This document shows, in pieces, positions 11,445-25,505 of a stretch of DNA of 64,000 bases. Source of the stretch: Atherix ibis (lineage: Eukaryota; Arthropoda; Insecta; Diptera; Athericidae); contig OY282606.1 in NCBI GenBank assembly GCA_958298945.1, positions 75,503,622-75,567,621 of the forward strand, read 5' to 3'. The translations under genes and the position numbers were made by a program. Position 1 is the first letter of the stretch; the number at the start of each line of letters is the position of its first letter. Under the pieces are notes generated by a model that was not told the DNA's origin, did not search any database, and saw only the letters and a list, made by a program, of their open reading frames with translations.

Positions 11445-13692
11445 CCGTTCCTTTATTATCAACCCCATCCTCATTCGACCAACGGCTCTACATGTAGCTA
11501 CCCGTGTATATTCAAATAATATTGCTTATACAATATATGCAAATATAAAATAGAATAAATGGAAGATGATAATTTTAAAAATATTTATATTAAATTTAAA
11601 TGGAAAGGGAGGATATTTATTATAAGAATACCAATGCTGTTAAGTTGCGTTGCGAATAATATACAAAAAGATATGCACGTACATTATGCCAATTAAAACA
11701 TTCAATGCAGGCGACTAGCTATTTTATTTCTAGGTCGGATTTTTGGCAAAAAGACAAATTATCTATATAACATGAGACCTAAAAGTGAAACAAAACAAAA
11801 AAAACCCATTAAATAAAATATACTGATTGTAAAATGTTTAATTTAATTTAATTCATTTGTTCAAATTTTTTATTTTTTCTTCTTCTTTTTTTCTTTGGAT
11901 TTCTGTAAATACGTGTCAACGTCACTGTTACAAATATGCAACATAATTGCTATAGACAAATGGCATTTAATTTAAATAAGTTCAAATAAATATTTAGCTA
12001 TGCTCTTAATCGAATTTACAGTATTTAGTTTAAATAAATTAGGGTTTTTTTTTAAGAGATGATAGTTATAATATTTACTATAATAAAATCGCAGTTATTT
12101 TTGATAGTAAAATTATTATTTATTTTCATTTTTAATTGCCGATACATAAGTATCCCAGTCTTAAGAGGGTAATCCTTGAGAAATGAATTTTGCTAAGATA
12201 TATTTTATTCAAATTTTCTTTAAAAATTCCACCTATAAAATTCTATCTTAACAACACCATTCGTAGGAACACAGGACATAATTTGGCCTAAGGATACTAT
12301 CGGTTCCGCTTAGAATAAATACTTTGATACTAAATTCGAGAAACTATATGAAAGTCGGAACATAATTGCCACGAGCGACTAAAAAGCGCTGTACAATTTT
12401 TTGAATCCTTCGCAATCTAATGAGTATGGACACAATTGCAAGCAGCAACGCTGTACTAGTTGTCCATCCAACATGACTTAAAACTGATTTCTAAGTTTCC
12501 AGGCATGTTAGCAGTGCTGCCAACAGGTAGCATCGTTTAAATTGAAATCACATCAAGTTAGTTGCGTAGATAATTGTTCTTTAATAAACTGAATAGTAGA
12601 TATTGCTTTCATTGACGTAATTGTGTGTTATTTTTCCGAACGATAATATTCGGTAAGAAATTCCATTGCAATCACTAGTTTTATAATAAAAATTCTTTTT
12701 GGAAATAAAAACAAAATTCGTAATTAGAATGAATAAATTAGTTAACAAAATGATATATTTTACTTTTTCTTTTGGTATTTTATATAAATATATATATTTA
12801 ATTTAAATTTAGAAAAAATAAGATTTATCATGAGTGAAAATGTTAGTCCAGCAAATTATCATCAACAAATTGATTATTTTACTTGTTCAGAAATGCAGTG
12901 GAAAATATTCGAAAACGTGTTAGTATTAGTAACAAGTATGTTTCGTCTCAACTTTTCACTGTTTGCTATTTGCGCACAATTTGCATGAGGCAAATTGAAT
13001 TTGTGTAGGCGTTTTTCCAAATGAGAACATAATATTCTTTCAAAAATTTCCTTTTTTATTATAAACATTGAATTTGTTTTTTTTTTTTTTAACTGTTATA
13101 AAAATTCTTTAGTATTTTTAGTACTGTTTTTTGTTATTTGTGTAATAAAAATAAAAAAATAATTTAAATAATTGTTGTGAGTGTTATTTATGATTATAGT
13201 GAATCATTAATTACTCTTATATTATTATCATCAAAGTTCTTAAGAATACACAAAAATATATTTAATTTTTAATTTATAAGTTTTTTTTTTTAATTTTACA
13301 GAAAACTAGGACTACAATATAATAAAAAGCAGATAAACATAACAGTATCGACCCCCCAATGACCCTTTACTTTTTTTATATTCAAATTTATATATTGTAT
13401 AAGTTAAAAGTTAGTATTTTAACAAGTTGCGGGGTTGGTGATGCTTAAGTCACCGATACGCGTTCCTAGGGATGAAAGTATAAACAGCACTCGAACAAGG
13501 AGATTAGCATGATTAAAAAAAGGAGGATGAAAAAGGACCATCGAAAATTTTTCGACGTATTTTTGACTGACGGGAATTGTAAGGCTTAGTAAGCCATAAA
13601 ATTCTAGTTCGTAAGTCCATATTTGTATCAGTAGGGGGCAATATATAAATGTTCTTTGCTGAACATGTTGCTAAAACAACCTTTAACTAGTG
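11445..13692. other. Spacer with two GC-higher blocks of unknown origin
   Basis: 12240-12570 and 13430-13620 are less AT-rich than the rest and look like old mobile-element pieces, but no protein motif is readable with confidence. The rest is AT-rich spacer. Confidence 0.4.
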
Positions 13693-13760
13693 GTCTTAAA
13701 CGTAGTTTACGTTTTGACTAAGTTTCAATCTAAGTTAGTCAAAGTTTGTACGTCTAAGAC
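13693..13760. repeat. Imperfect hairpin, ~29-bp arms
   Basis: GTCTTAAACGTAGTTTACGT at the left pairs, with mismatches, with the segment ending GTACGTCTAAGAC. CAACCTTTRACTA occurs as a direct repeat on both sides. Probably a small MITE remnant. Confidence 0.55.
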
Positions 13761-16700
13761 AACCTTTGACTAAATTCAATCTTAGCTACCAAAACTCAGT
13801 TTTTTTTTAATTAAAATTTATTTTTGATAAATTTTCTAAGACTTTTAGTGTTTTCCCGATATATTTTTGTAAAGGTGCCTTTGACATAAATGAAAATCAA
13901 TTTGTTCATTGAGAAAATTAATAAAAATAATTTTATTAATTATGGAAAAGAAACAGGAGACGTGTTTTTTTTGTGAAGAAGACTGTCGGCATTTTTTGGG
14001 AAAGACTTTCGATTGTTTTACAAGTAACCGCAGTAAAATTTCCGTGATTTTTTTAGTATCTAAAAAAACTCGAATTGAATTATTTACATTCGAATTGCTA
14101 GATAAACATTTTACTTGTGTCATTAAAATAACGATGCCTCTAGTAATTTAAAGTAAGAAAACAATTAGGCATGTCCTTCTCTTGCTATCATTTTAAATTG
14201 CATTGGTATTGAAATGCCGATTCAATTCGCCACAACACTAAAGACCATTTATCGACAGCCATGTTCCTTAGCCAAATTCGAACTGCGTATTAGTAGTAAA
14301 CCTACTCAGTAGACTATATTGTCATTTTTTTTTTAGTAAAACTATGAAATACCAATGATCAAAATTCTTATTTGAAATTAAATTTTAAAAAAATTATTTC
14401 TAATCCTTTTCTGATTACGATTGGCCTAATTATTGACTTAACGAGAGATCCTGTACTATACAATATCCGTCGTAGAAGTAGGAAAAATATTCTTCGTTCT
14501 GAATTAAATGAAAATATTATGCAATCCGCGTTTGTTCATAAAATGGCAGTTAATATTTTTGCTATTGACGAAAAAATGATGAATCTACCAACAAAGCATC
14601 GAGTACTTATAAAATGGTTTAGTTAGTGAAGTTTCGAATAAGAAAAAGGACTTTTATCTAATTTGGGTAAAATAATAACACAATAAACTATTGTTTATCT
14701 TTTTTCTAGCCAAAAGTATAAAATGTTAACATATTTAATCATATACGTTTTGCTAAAATAACTCCGAATTTACCAAAAAATAGAAACAATTTCACTTGTA
14801 CATAATTAAATTTTTTCATTATGAGTAAAAGCTTGGGTATAGCTAACATAACTGGTATTGTATAATAAATATTCAGTCAATTTTTTTTATTTGAGCTTGT
14901 CCAAATTATTTTTAATATTGAATATCAATTTCTATGATTATATAATTATTATATAGAAAATTTTTGACTTAGGAAAAATAATATGTTGACTTAGGAAAAA
15001 TCTACCATTAGTAAAGACAATTTAACGGAGACAGTTCACTTCAATTAGTTTAGAGATAACATGAATGGGATGTTTGGATCACTAATTATATTGAAGTCTG
15101 AGAAAAATTGGCAAATTTTAGAATAAATATTTTTATATACAAAATTTTAAATTTGACATATTAGAAAAAAATACACAATTTTTTGTTATTATTTCATTTA
15201 CAATGCCAACATAATAAATATGGTTGTCCATGAAAGAAAAATGTAAATATTTTCAATGTTTATACTATTTATATACGCCATTTGGTCGATTATTATTTAG
15301 AAAACATGTTAAATGGATAGTAAATATTGTGATCGAATGGCTATGATGACAAATTTTATTTTTGCTATAAATGAAAATAGAAAAAGTAAAATAAATGAAA
15401 ATGCTGAATAAGAAACCTTGCACTTTTTGATAAATTCAATTACTATGAAAATAAATGCAATAAAGTCGTTGTGTCCATTTACGATTATGTTACTAAATCC
15501 TTATTTAGCAGTGGTTCAATTGAGTAAGTATAACGTAATATTAGATGTGATTAAAAATCAACAGTAGTTAAAGAAGTCTGTAATAAAACTCTATTAAATC
15601 GGTTATGGTAGGTTTAGTCTACTTGAATCTATTTGTGAGTACCTGAACTGCATCAAATTATTCTCTAAACAAACATTCATAATCATTAGTTCTATAGTTT
15701 GTGATATTTTCATTTTTCGACATAGACAAATTTTATTGTAACTTTAATTTTTATTCAATAAGAGGAAAGATTTATTCATATGGATGTAATTTTTTATAAA
15801 ATGTAAAGGAATCTTCTTAGCTTGAAGATTTTCGTTCATTATTCAAGATTACTTAGTTAATTACTATAGCACCACTATGGCTATTATTTTAATTTGATAT
15901 GTTGAAAATTGTTGCTAATATACAATATTTAAAAAAATAATCCAATTATTACAAAATCGTATTTTGGAAAATTCTCATCACAGAATCACATTTAAAATCC
16001 GTCTTTTTCGAATATGATACTTTTTTTTAAGTCAAGGGGTGCTATAAAATAAAAAAAAAAACAACCTAACAAGAGAAAAATATTTGGATCATCAGATATA
16101 TTCTTCTTGGCGCCATAAAAATATCATAAATATTTTGACGAAAAAATAAAAAAAAAACTCAAGCAAAGAAAATAATTTTTCTTTTCATAAAAAATGTCTG
16201 GTCTCATACAAAACTGTTCAACTTTTTTAATGAATGTTTTTAATTTTTTAACAAAGAAAAATTCCTTATTCATTTCTATCATCTTAATATTGTTAATATT
16301 TTCGTTAATCAAAAATAAATAGTTTTAGATTAAATATAAGGTAAATTTAGCGATTAACTGCACTATCTCCTGTTCGAATTTTACACTGTTTGTGTGACAT
16401 TGTAGTACTTGTGCACATGCCTTGTCAGATAAAAGCTTTCAAATTACTATCTTATTATGTAACATAAGCCATAGAATATTTGGAATAGTTTTTGTTAAGG
16501 ACACATACCTTAACGTATTTTATTTAACCTTATAGAAAGTGATCCAGAACTTAGAGACGAGCGTAATTAGTACCGTTCTTAGACTGGTCATATACTGATA
16601 GACAGATAGTAAATCTGGAATTAAAGGATCAGCCGATAAGAACAAAAAATGGAATTCATTTAATAAAGATTGGCAGCCAATAAAGACTATTTAAGTTAGT

Positions 16701-17879
16701 ATAGATTATTTCAATTGTCATTGTATGCATGTATTTTTTGGGAATTTTTGAAAAATATAATAGTATAATCCTTCGAAGAAGGTGCCTTTTTTTATTTTAA
16801 AATAATTACTATTAAACTGTTCATATAATTTAAAAATAAGGCTTCGATAAGAGTACACTTAATAATATATAGGAGCCCTAATATGGATGCTATATTTATA
16901 GTCTTAGACAGCTAAGTAGACTCTTCTTTCAATAAAAAGATATGACCTCTTTGAATTCCTGAATAGAATGACTTCGACACTAGACTGCACATTCGTTGCT
17001 GATGTTAATATTATAATACATACTGTTTAAAAATAGCTAGCATAAAAAAATAAATTAAAAATTATCAGAAAGTTTTAAAAAAATTAGAAAAATTTAAATT
17101 TTTAAACAATTCGAAATATGATTTATTTTAAATAGAAATTAATACAATTACGTTTGTACGTGTATAGGTTAATTTGAAATTTTATCCAAAAAATTTATTT
17201 GGTGCTATTTTAATTCTTCCCCACATAGCAAATTCCATGTAAAAAGAAAACAACCAAAAATTTTCGATCTGAATTTTTACAGTAAGTGCACTGAATGTTC
17301 AAAATATCATTGATTGCCCATCCAAATAGTGAAGAGGGAGTACTTGGTTTTCCCCACTGTTGATTATATTATTTTTACTCTTAGTATAACGTTGTTTCTT
17401 ATTTCTTTTTTTTTTAATTGATGCAAAATTGCAAGCGTTTGGCTATTGATTTTGGCACACTTTGTCTTCTATTTAAATTTGTTCTGACTGCAAGCGCGAT
17501 AATTAAGTGTATGTTCATTGACTATTTTATCCCCAAACAATCTTTGTTCGATGCTATATTTTAAAGTATGCAATCTAAAATGCACATTAAAAATAACAAT
17601 TTAATGATGCATTGAGTTCAAAATAAAGATAAAATTATCATAGAAAAAATGAATAACAATACTTATGAAGCAAACAATTTTATGTATTCCCTTTAGTAAG
17701 TTACACAACTATTTTGTGTATTATTTTCTAGCGTTGACTAATTTTTGAAGAGATATTTTTAATAGAATTTAAAAAAATACAATAACTATTAATAAAATTG
17801 TAATTGATAAATTTTTTTAAATGCAATTAAAAAAAACATGAACTGCTTATAAAATTATCATAAAAAAATTTTGAAATAT
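13761..17879. other. Long AT-rich spacer
   Basis: Small frames at 13909-14151 (contains CFFCEEDCRHF) and 14372-14626 (contains LIIDLTRDPVLYNIRRRSRK, faintly like a MADF DNA-binding domain) may be remains of one old element or processed gene; too weak to name. Nothing else seen. Confidence 0.35.
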
Positions 17880-18370
17880 TCTAAATACTCACAAGGACAT
17901 ATACTTGGCCTCATTCTTTACAATATTTATGTTTCGAATATTCCTATCTGACCTAACTCATTTTTTGCTACATATGCAGATGACGGGCATATGTTACATC
18001 CAAAAATAAACCCTTATGTGCTTCTTAAATGTACACATCCAAATTCTAACATTCCAAAATTGGTTCACGTTCTTGTAAGTTTTATTATCCACCATAAGTC
18101 ATGTTTACAAATCAAAAAAGTTCAGTATCGAGGACTGTACTTAGACAAACGCTTGAATCCACACGCGAGACTTAAAAAGCTGTAGCTAACCAGACGATAT
18201 CGACATCTCCTTCTACTTCTTGATAATCTTTCTAAGCTTATATTAAATAGAAAAGTAATTTCATACCATGGGTCACTGAAACCAATATGGACTTACGCTC
18301 AAGAACCTTCCAATTTCATTTCTGTTAGTCAAAAATATTTCCAAAAATTGTAAAGGGTTTTCGAATAAGA
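17880..18370 (+). pseudogene. Jockey-like LINE RT fragment
   Basis: Plus-strand pieces: GHILGLILYNIYVSNIP-like text, then YADD (the intact catalytic box), then VQYRGLYLDKRLNPHARLKK, then RRYRHLLLLLDNLSKL and LKPIWTYAQE, split by stops. Same motif order as the LINE at 840-2200 but opposite strand and a different sequence. Only the palm-to-thumb portion remains. Confidence 0.75.
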
Positions 18371-18479
18371 GTGATATGATTTCTTTAAAAAAAAAACACA
18401 TACTAATTGTTAAGGAAATTCAACCGTTTTTTATTTAATGTGAAGTACAATCGATACAATTAAGTTCTGAATAAAACGT

Positions 18480-19509
18480 CATTTAAGTGGCCTCTACGAC
18501 TTCTTTTGCAGGAACGATTTCGATGAACCCAATTTTCGAGCACTTTTTCCACTAAATCAATTTCGTATGTCATGAATAGCACGTTTAATATTGACTTTTA
18601 AAGCTTGAAGAGAGTCTGGTTTATTGTTAAAGACCAATGACTTCAAATAACCCCACAAGAAATATTCTAATGGTGTTAAATCATAACTTCTTGGAGGCCA
18701 TTCAATGTCACAATTTCTTGAAATAATCGAATATCCAAACTTTTCTCGCAATAATTCGGTCTTGTTGGAACCAGATGTTGTTAAGATCAACTTCTTCCAA
18801 TTTCGGCCATAAAAAGCTGGTTATAATCGATCTATACCGCTCTCCATTAACAGTAACGGTGTAACCACCTTCATTTCTAAAGAAGTACGGACCGATGATT
18901 CCACCAGACCAAAAACCACACCAAACTGTCAATTTAGGTGAATGTAATGGGTGTTCATGAATAATTTGTGGATTTTCTTCGCACCAGAATCGACAGTTTT
19001 GTTTATTTACCGCACCACTCAGATGAAAGTGAGCCTGAGCGGAGAAGATGATTTTCTTAAAAAAATCGTTATCGTTTTCAAGTTGTTCCAAGACAAAATC
19101 AGCAAATTCACGACGTTTACGGTGGTCCAATGGCTTCAGTTCTTGAGTGATAACAATTCTATACAAGCCAAAATCCTTTCTAAAAATCTGCCAGGTTGTG
19201 GTTTGAGACAGTCCCAATTCTTGAGAACGTTTTGGAATCGACAAATTGCGGTCTTCAGCAACACTTGCCTGAACGGCAGCAATATTTTCATTACTTCGAT
19301 GAATATGTACACTTTCTTTACATAACAAACATTATGTAAAGAAAGTGTACGCTCGAAATTTTTAAAAATTCGACGAATAGCGTGCACAGTTGGGCGATTA
19401 TTACGACCATAAATTGCAAAAGCGCACGAAAAGTTGCAATTGGAGAGCAATTTTTTTTGTAATAAAATTGAATAATTTGTAAACGTTGTTCTTGCGTATA
19501 TCTCTCCAT
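18480..19509 (-). pseudogene. Tc1/mariner superfamily (DDE_3) transposase relic
   Basis: Read on the minus strand: MERYTQEQRLQIIQFYYKKN (start at 19509), then SIPKRSQELGLSQTTTWQIF (helix-turn-helix), then KIIFSAQAHFHLSG, then GGIIGPYFF, TVTVNGERYR, NIWFQQD, and WPPRSYDLTPLEYFLWGYLK. The acidic residues expected in FSDEAHF and LDYFLWG are changed (A/Q and E), so the active site is broken. Frameshifts lie at ~19330 and ~18750. A perfect 19-bp inverted repeat at 19307-19350 interrupts the frame. No convincing terminal repeats were found. Confidence 0.8.
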
Positions 19510-21282
19510 AATAAAATTGTAAACATTACTGAATACAATGAGAAAAAAGATAGATTATGACTTATTACAAATGGCCAAAACGTTACTTAGAAATCATATT
19601 ACTCTTATTGGAAAATCCTATATACGTGTATGTTCCGTTTTATATATTCGTAATAGACTAATTTATCATAATTTTAACGTTCTATATGTTTTTCATCGTG
19701 ATCAGTTATTGACTGTGGCTTCTTATAGAAGGTCTCATTCTTAATTTTGAATTGATAGTAATCTCTTTATTTAAGAGCTTTACTCAGCTTCCTTTCCTAT
19801 AAATAACCCACGATGTCTAAAGCGTCACTAGCTACAAGATCTACCGAAATTGCAAATTTCTAAGATCTAAACACAGGTGCAGGGGAGAGTTTGATAGACG
19901 TTTACTTACTATGACTTTCAAATTAATTAATATTAAGTAATACAACAACAACTTGCTACCTAATTTCTATTTGTAGATTTTTATTAAATAAAAAAAAAAA
20001 AAAGTAGCAAGAAGAAATTTTGACTACCGAATAGTATCAATAAATACAATTTTATTTATAAAATATTACATTTAATAAATGAGCTTCCAGATGGAATTTT
20101 AAAAATATTTTAAACCAAAATAAAATAGTAAAAACGATAGTTTTATAAACACACAAACAGGAAATTAATTTGATCATTTTAAATTTTGTGAATTTTTCTA
20201 CAATATTTAGAAAATATTTTAAATTGTTTTATTACTATTCATTTTATTACTACAAATTATATTTAATAAAATTATATATTAATATTGTCTAGTATCTGCT
20301 TAGTAAATGAACGATCGCAAGTTCAACTCAAACTCAGAATATCTATCGATAAAACGCAGTAGATTCTTCAGGGCTTATTAATAATGCTTTATTGAGTGTA
20401 TCAACAATTTAGATAATTGGTTTTTAAATTATTAAAAAAAAACTAAGAATAATTTTAAAAAGTAATTTATTTTATTTTAAATTGTAAAAATAGCAATAAT
20501 AAATTTAAAAAAAAAGAAAAAGTTTTCAGAAGCATTTTATTCGACTTGTAATATGAAACTCGGCATGAAGTATTTGCGAGGAAGCCAATCATGCACACTT
20601 CCGGTCGTTTAATACTTGTATAATTTTTGTATATAGCGTCTATCTATAATTTACCATGACAGAAAAAAAATTAAAGATTAAACATAATTTCAAAAGAAAA
20701 TTTTATCACAGACGGTGTTTAAAATTTTAAGTCGTAATATTTCCTGTTTTTCGTTATAAGAGAACATTTTTCGGTCGTTCGTTAAATACCCAGCCTCTCT
20801 CTCAATAATGTCTTTTTCCATTCGAAATTCTTATATTATGCAAAGATTTCTGGGGAAAATCCCGTTTGTATTGAAACTTACAGTTTTTAAAACTGCAAAT
20901 ATTTTTTAAAAGTCAGATGGTTTTTTTTTACTTTGTTTGGATTTTAAATGCATTTGGCTAACATATTTTTCGACTAATCAATACTATGAGTATTTTTGTA
21001 ATAATTTGTTGTTATTTCAGTCCACTTTTCTGTGAAATATGAATCTTTTTGAAGAAAAACCAAATTGTAGAAGACATTAGTAGCTTGACAACTTAAGAAA
21101 GCATAACCACTTCAAGGTTATTTTAACTTCTTTTGTTGCTTTGTAAACTGAAATGTAAAAACTCAGTAAATATTTGCATTTATTTAGAAGGTTTACTTTT
21201 TGTATATAGTCACTACTATGAATAATATTTATTTTGAAATACAAAGCATAATATGCAACGCAATCATTATCAACAACCGAGA
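19510..21282. other. AT-rich spacer
   Basis: Nothing beyond AT-rich sequence and short chance frames. Confidence 0.6.
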
Positions 21283-21510
21283 GTTTGTTCTAGTTCTACT
21301 GTACCAAGTACTTCTCGATGGCCCGGTTTCTCGTCGAGGTCCTCAAAGTCAGTGCTATCAATATAACTCGAGCGTCCTGGCTAATTCTATTACTACATCG
21401 AAACCAGGGTCTATGTCATCTTCTGCTGCCATAAATGAATAAGCTCGGAGTTTCTCTTGCGTTAGGTCAGAAAACACACAATAGTATGTCTTTTCACCGG
21501 ATACCATTGC
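21283..21510 (-). pseudogene. Protein-like remnant of unknown origin
   Basis: GC-higher block. The minus strand reads MVSGEKTYYCVFSDLTQEKL...MAAEDDIDPGFDVVIELART, then after a one-base shift YIDSTDFEDLDEKPGHREVL...VELEQTLGC and a stop. The readable, acidic text on both sides of a frameshift suggests a decayed coding sequence (transposon protein or retro-copied gene). I do not recognise the family. Confidence 0.35.
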
Positions 21511-21698
21511 ATATGTGCTTTGAGGGTATTTAAATATATTTAGTTTTTTTTTTGTGTGTATAGGATTGACAGTTGGTTATTCAATTCGGTTATTTTATTA
21601 CACTATAACTAGAAGTTTTAATGTATTGTAATATCTTTACAATGATGAAAGTTGAATTATATTAAAGGAAATAATAGGATTATTTCTTATGGCAGTTT

Positions 21699-22918
21699 TG
21701 AGTTGTCCGGGAAGTAATTTCGTTTTTTTTAATAAAAATTAAAGACGATTTTCTTATAGTGAATTAATATTTTATTCAATTAAATATTATCCAGTCAGAT
21801 CCAATACCCTTTACCATATTTCGGGCAATAGCATGATTCCAAGCTCATAAAATTTTTGTTCTTTGCTGGCAAAAAAGTGATTCAAGTGATTTTTGACCTC
21901 TTCATTTGAATTAAACGCTTTACCATATAAAAAATTTTTTAGAGGCCAAAACTAAAGATAATCGGAAGGTGCTAGGTCTGGAGAGTATGGTGGGTGTGGC
22001 AGTATATCCTATCCAAGCTCTAAAAGCTTTTGCCGAGTGATCAAACTTGTATGTGGTTTCGCATTATTCTGTTGGAACACTATACCTTTCCTATTGTCCA
22101 ATTCTGGCCTTTTGTCTTTAAGTGAATCATTAAATTTTTCCAACTGATGACAGTACACTTCAGAATTGATCTTTATGTTGCTCGATAGAAACTCAAAATT
22201 AACAAAATTCCATCAAACAGATAGCATAACCTTTTTTTTGATGAATATTGGCTTTCGAAGTGCTTTGAGCCGGTTCATCTTTTCTATTCCAGGGTCTTTT
22301 GTGCTTAATATTGTTGTAGACAACCCATTTCTCGTCCCCAGTGATGATACTCTTCAAAAATTGATCATTTTCTTGACGTTTGAGAAGCAAATCACAAACG
22401 ACAATGAGACGGCACAAATTTTTTCCAGAAGAAGATGATTTTTCATCTCATGTCAAATGATAATGAACGGTCGAATTCGATTAATTCAATCTCTCAGCAA
22501 TCTCACGAGTTGTTATTCGCCGGTTTGCATCAATTAATGCCTTTATTGTGTCTTCATTAGCTTTAACTGGCCTTCCAAAACGTGGTGCAACTTCGAGAAC
22601 TAGTTTTGGCACTGGCGCTCTCTTAACACATTTTCTCCATACACATCGGATAATTTTTTTTTTGCTTGAACATCATTTTTATCTTTTCTATAGTAAAAAA
22701 GAAAATAATGCCGAAAATGGAGTTTTTCACTTTCCATATTTAAAAGAGTATCAACCAAAAACTACTATGCAGAATCAATCGAATTTTCACAAGCAAGCCT
22801 TGCTATGTCAGCTGTCAAAATACATATGATGGTGCGGCTTAAATGTGAAGTTGGTTGTGAAAAATAAAATTAAGTCCTCTGTCGGGAAACAACGAAATTA
22901 CTTTCCGGACAACCCAAT
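21699..22918 (-). mobile_element. Full-length but dead mariner (TTGGGTTGTCC family)
   Basis: 1220 bp with both terminal inverted repeats: TGAGTTGTCCGGGAAGTAAT at the left, and TTGGGTTGTCCGGAAAGTAA read inward from the right. The minus-strand transposase begins near 22737 (MESEK...) and keeps the GDEKWVVYNN first-Asp motif and SPDLAPS-type third-Asp motif, with many stops and shifts. It looks cecropia/mellifera-like by motif. Sister copies lie at 25506, 30176, 40102 and 46686. Confidence 0.85.
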
Positions 22919-23079
22919 ATAATAAATTAATTAATTTCTCTTGTCCCTTATATAAAAATATTTATCTAATCATTTAAAATTATTAACTTTATTTGTTTGT
23001 ATTATAGGAGGAATTTTGGGATATTTAATTTCAAATGTTTCTTAATATTTTTAGATAAATCATTTAAATTTATCCGAGT

Positions 23080-23430
23080 TCTCTTATCAAGTTTTGTTGC
23101 GAAAATGAACTTTCCATGAAGCTCTGCTATCATAGGCTTTTCGAAAGTCGATGAAAACTTTGTGACATTGCTGTTTATGTATAGGCAGTTCCAGTTACTA
23201 CCTAAAAATAAGATTTGATATATTACTGCATCTGTTGGAGTAATGCCTCGTTAGTGTGTGCCTATAATTTTTTGGTCGTCTGGGGTTATGTAACCTAGTA
23301 GCATAGTAGAGAATATCTTATAGATTGAACTCTACCATTCCTGTACACAGTTTTGTGTATGGGGTTGATAATATCTACGTGCCAGTCATAGGACATTGAT
23401 TATACTTAATATTTAGTACCTGCAGTAGGT
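23080..23430 (-). pseudogene. RTE-like LINE reverse transcriptase fragment
   Basis: The minus strand shows NPIHKT, then a garbled YRG-like stretch, then KVFIDFRKAYDS, which matches the RT motif A of RTE/BovB elements (VFIDFRxAYDS). Stops on both sides. The clade call is an inference from one motif. Confidence 0.5.
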
Positions 23431-24799
23431 GTTTTTAATCGGCAAAATCTCCAATTCATTCGCATTATAATTATTGCTCTTGCGACCTTAAAACATATGT
23501 AACATTTATTGTAGATGTAAGGACTCATGTCTGTGCACATGATGGTAAATATCTAACAGTTATCTAATCATATAATGGCATATAAATATTAAACGCCATT
23601 TTGGTATCCATGAACGATAGAGGTTATATTGTCGAGATCTAGGATGCAGAAAATTCGGACTATTTTAAAACCTAGATTTGAACTTGAAGCATTTGCTTGT
23701 TTATAAATTTTAGTCCGATTTATTGTGCTTATAATTTTTTTCCATATATTATTATAAATACACGTACTTCATAGCTTATTAAATACAAAATAACCTGCAG
23801 GAAACGTATTTGTAAAAATATTTGCGATAGTTTTTTTATACTTGACCTACTTTTTTCACGCTTCATTTAACATAAAAGAAAACAATCATTTATTAAACTT
23901 ATAACATTTTTTTTATACCTATACTAAAAACTTTTACGAATAACTAAAAAGATCATTCCTAAAGAAAGGCCGACTCATTTAAATAAATAGTCCATCAAAA
24001 ATTAAATGATATCATATAATATAAGATATATAAAAATAAAAAATTTCATTAAAATAACTTGTTTTTTTAATGTCCTCCTGTATTGTTATTGTTTTTTTTC
24101 TTCTACATTTTTATTGTATATTTTTTAATATAAATACAATATTTTGCTAGAATATACCAAAACAATGTACATTTGTCTTTTGAAATTGAAATATTTTGGA
24201 TGAAAGATCTTTCAGCTTATAATTATAATGTTTTTTTTCTTTCCTATTTTGAGACAGTTGCAATATTGTTTTTGAAAAAATCTTAAGTTTTTTTAGTTCG
24301 TTTATTATTACATTTACAAACAAGAACTATTTTAGTCGGAAAAATATTTTCTTCTTCTGTTTGAATAAATTAAAGTTAATATTTTAAAAAATCAGGAACA
24401 ACAAAAGTTGCTGAAAGATTACTGACACCTTGTCTGAGTGATATTATTTCCTATTTAAAATAATTAATTGTAATTTTTTTATATGTTTTCTGAATATTTT
24501 GCCGATTAATAAGGATAGTATATATCAGAATGTCAATAATAATAGTAAGACTTTCCTTTCTTTTAAAGTAAAAATTTCTTAACAGACAAAATGTTTGCAT
24601 TTATAATGTATGCCTTTTTATTACACGAGTTGTGGCAGAATATCAAAATGAGACTGATTTCTTCAGATTACACTTTTTTAGATGGAATCGACAGTATCAA
24701 GATGCCGTCATTTTCAGTGTTTTTTGATCTTCAGTAACGAAAAATGTCATTTGCGATGAGGTAGGCAAAAGTTGGAAGAGGGGTGGGGGTAGGAGGAGA
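23431..24799. other. AT-rich spacer
   Basis: No supported feature. Confidence 0.6.
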
Positions 24800-25240
24800 C
24801 TGTTAAACCGTGAATATCTTTTTCTGACAAAAACTGGTTGATGGAAATGGTCGTATGATAGGGAGCTTGTCATAGTCTAGCATCCCAGTATGTGCAATAC
24901 CCGATCTGCCGCGCAGAACCCTGTTAAAGATCTTTAATATTAATCGACGGTCTGATCTCAAGAGTGCCCTGATTCCTTCCATATTTTCTTCATTTTTGAT
25001 GCTAAAGGACTCACTGATCAAGATTTGTTATCCACTGTTTTGCGGTTCTCAACAAGTGCTTTATGCCACCAAAAAATATTTTTTTGTGTCTATGCTTTAT
25101 GCCACCAAAAAAAATCTAGTGTCTATAGGGTCTATGCCTAGGCAGAAATAACGTACAAGCTATGTGGAGAAAAGGTCTGCGATGCTAATCCCATTAGTGC
25201 CACACCTCGTTTCTTGTGCAAGGTGTTATATTCTTCAAAG
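24800..25240. other. GC-higher block of unknown origin
   Basis: A minus-strand frame (24803-25021) reads EGIRALLRSDRRLILKIF and FNRVLRGRSGIAHTGML, unlike anything I can name. It is followed by an imperfect direct repeat of TGCTTTATGCCACCAAAAAA at ~25060 and ~25085. Probably a mobile-element relic. Confidence 0.35.
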
Positions 25241-25505
25241 TGCATATATCTTCGGTTGAATCAGTGGTTTATTTTGAGTATATTGTTGAATAAGTGTCGT
25301 GACGGAAATTTCAATCCCTAAAAAGTTAGAGTTCATTTTAGAAATTTGGATGATGGCTGTACCCAGCACCTTTTGTTTGTTCCCATTTCTAAAACTATTT
25401 TTTGTGGAAAAATGCACTGGTGTGTTGGCCGCTACAATTGCCTGAAGTTCGATATTTAAGATCGTTTTTATTTTATTTGGTATTTAATTTATATATATAT
25501 ATATA

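Noticed and set aside
14372..14626. MADF-like DNA-binding domain
   Set aside because: Only a faint resemblance over ~20 residues; left as a remark.
18951..19325. Plus-strand 124-codon frame
   Set aside because: Shadow of the minus-strand transposase relic.
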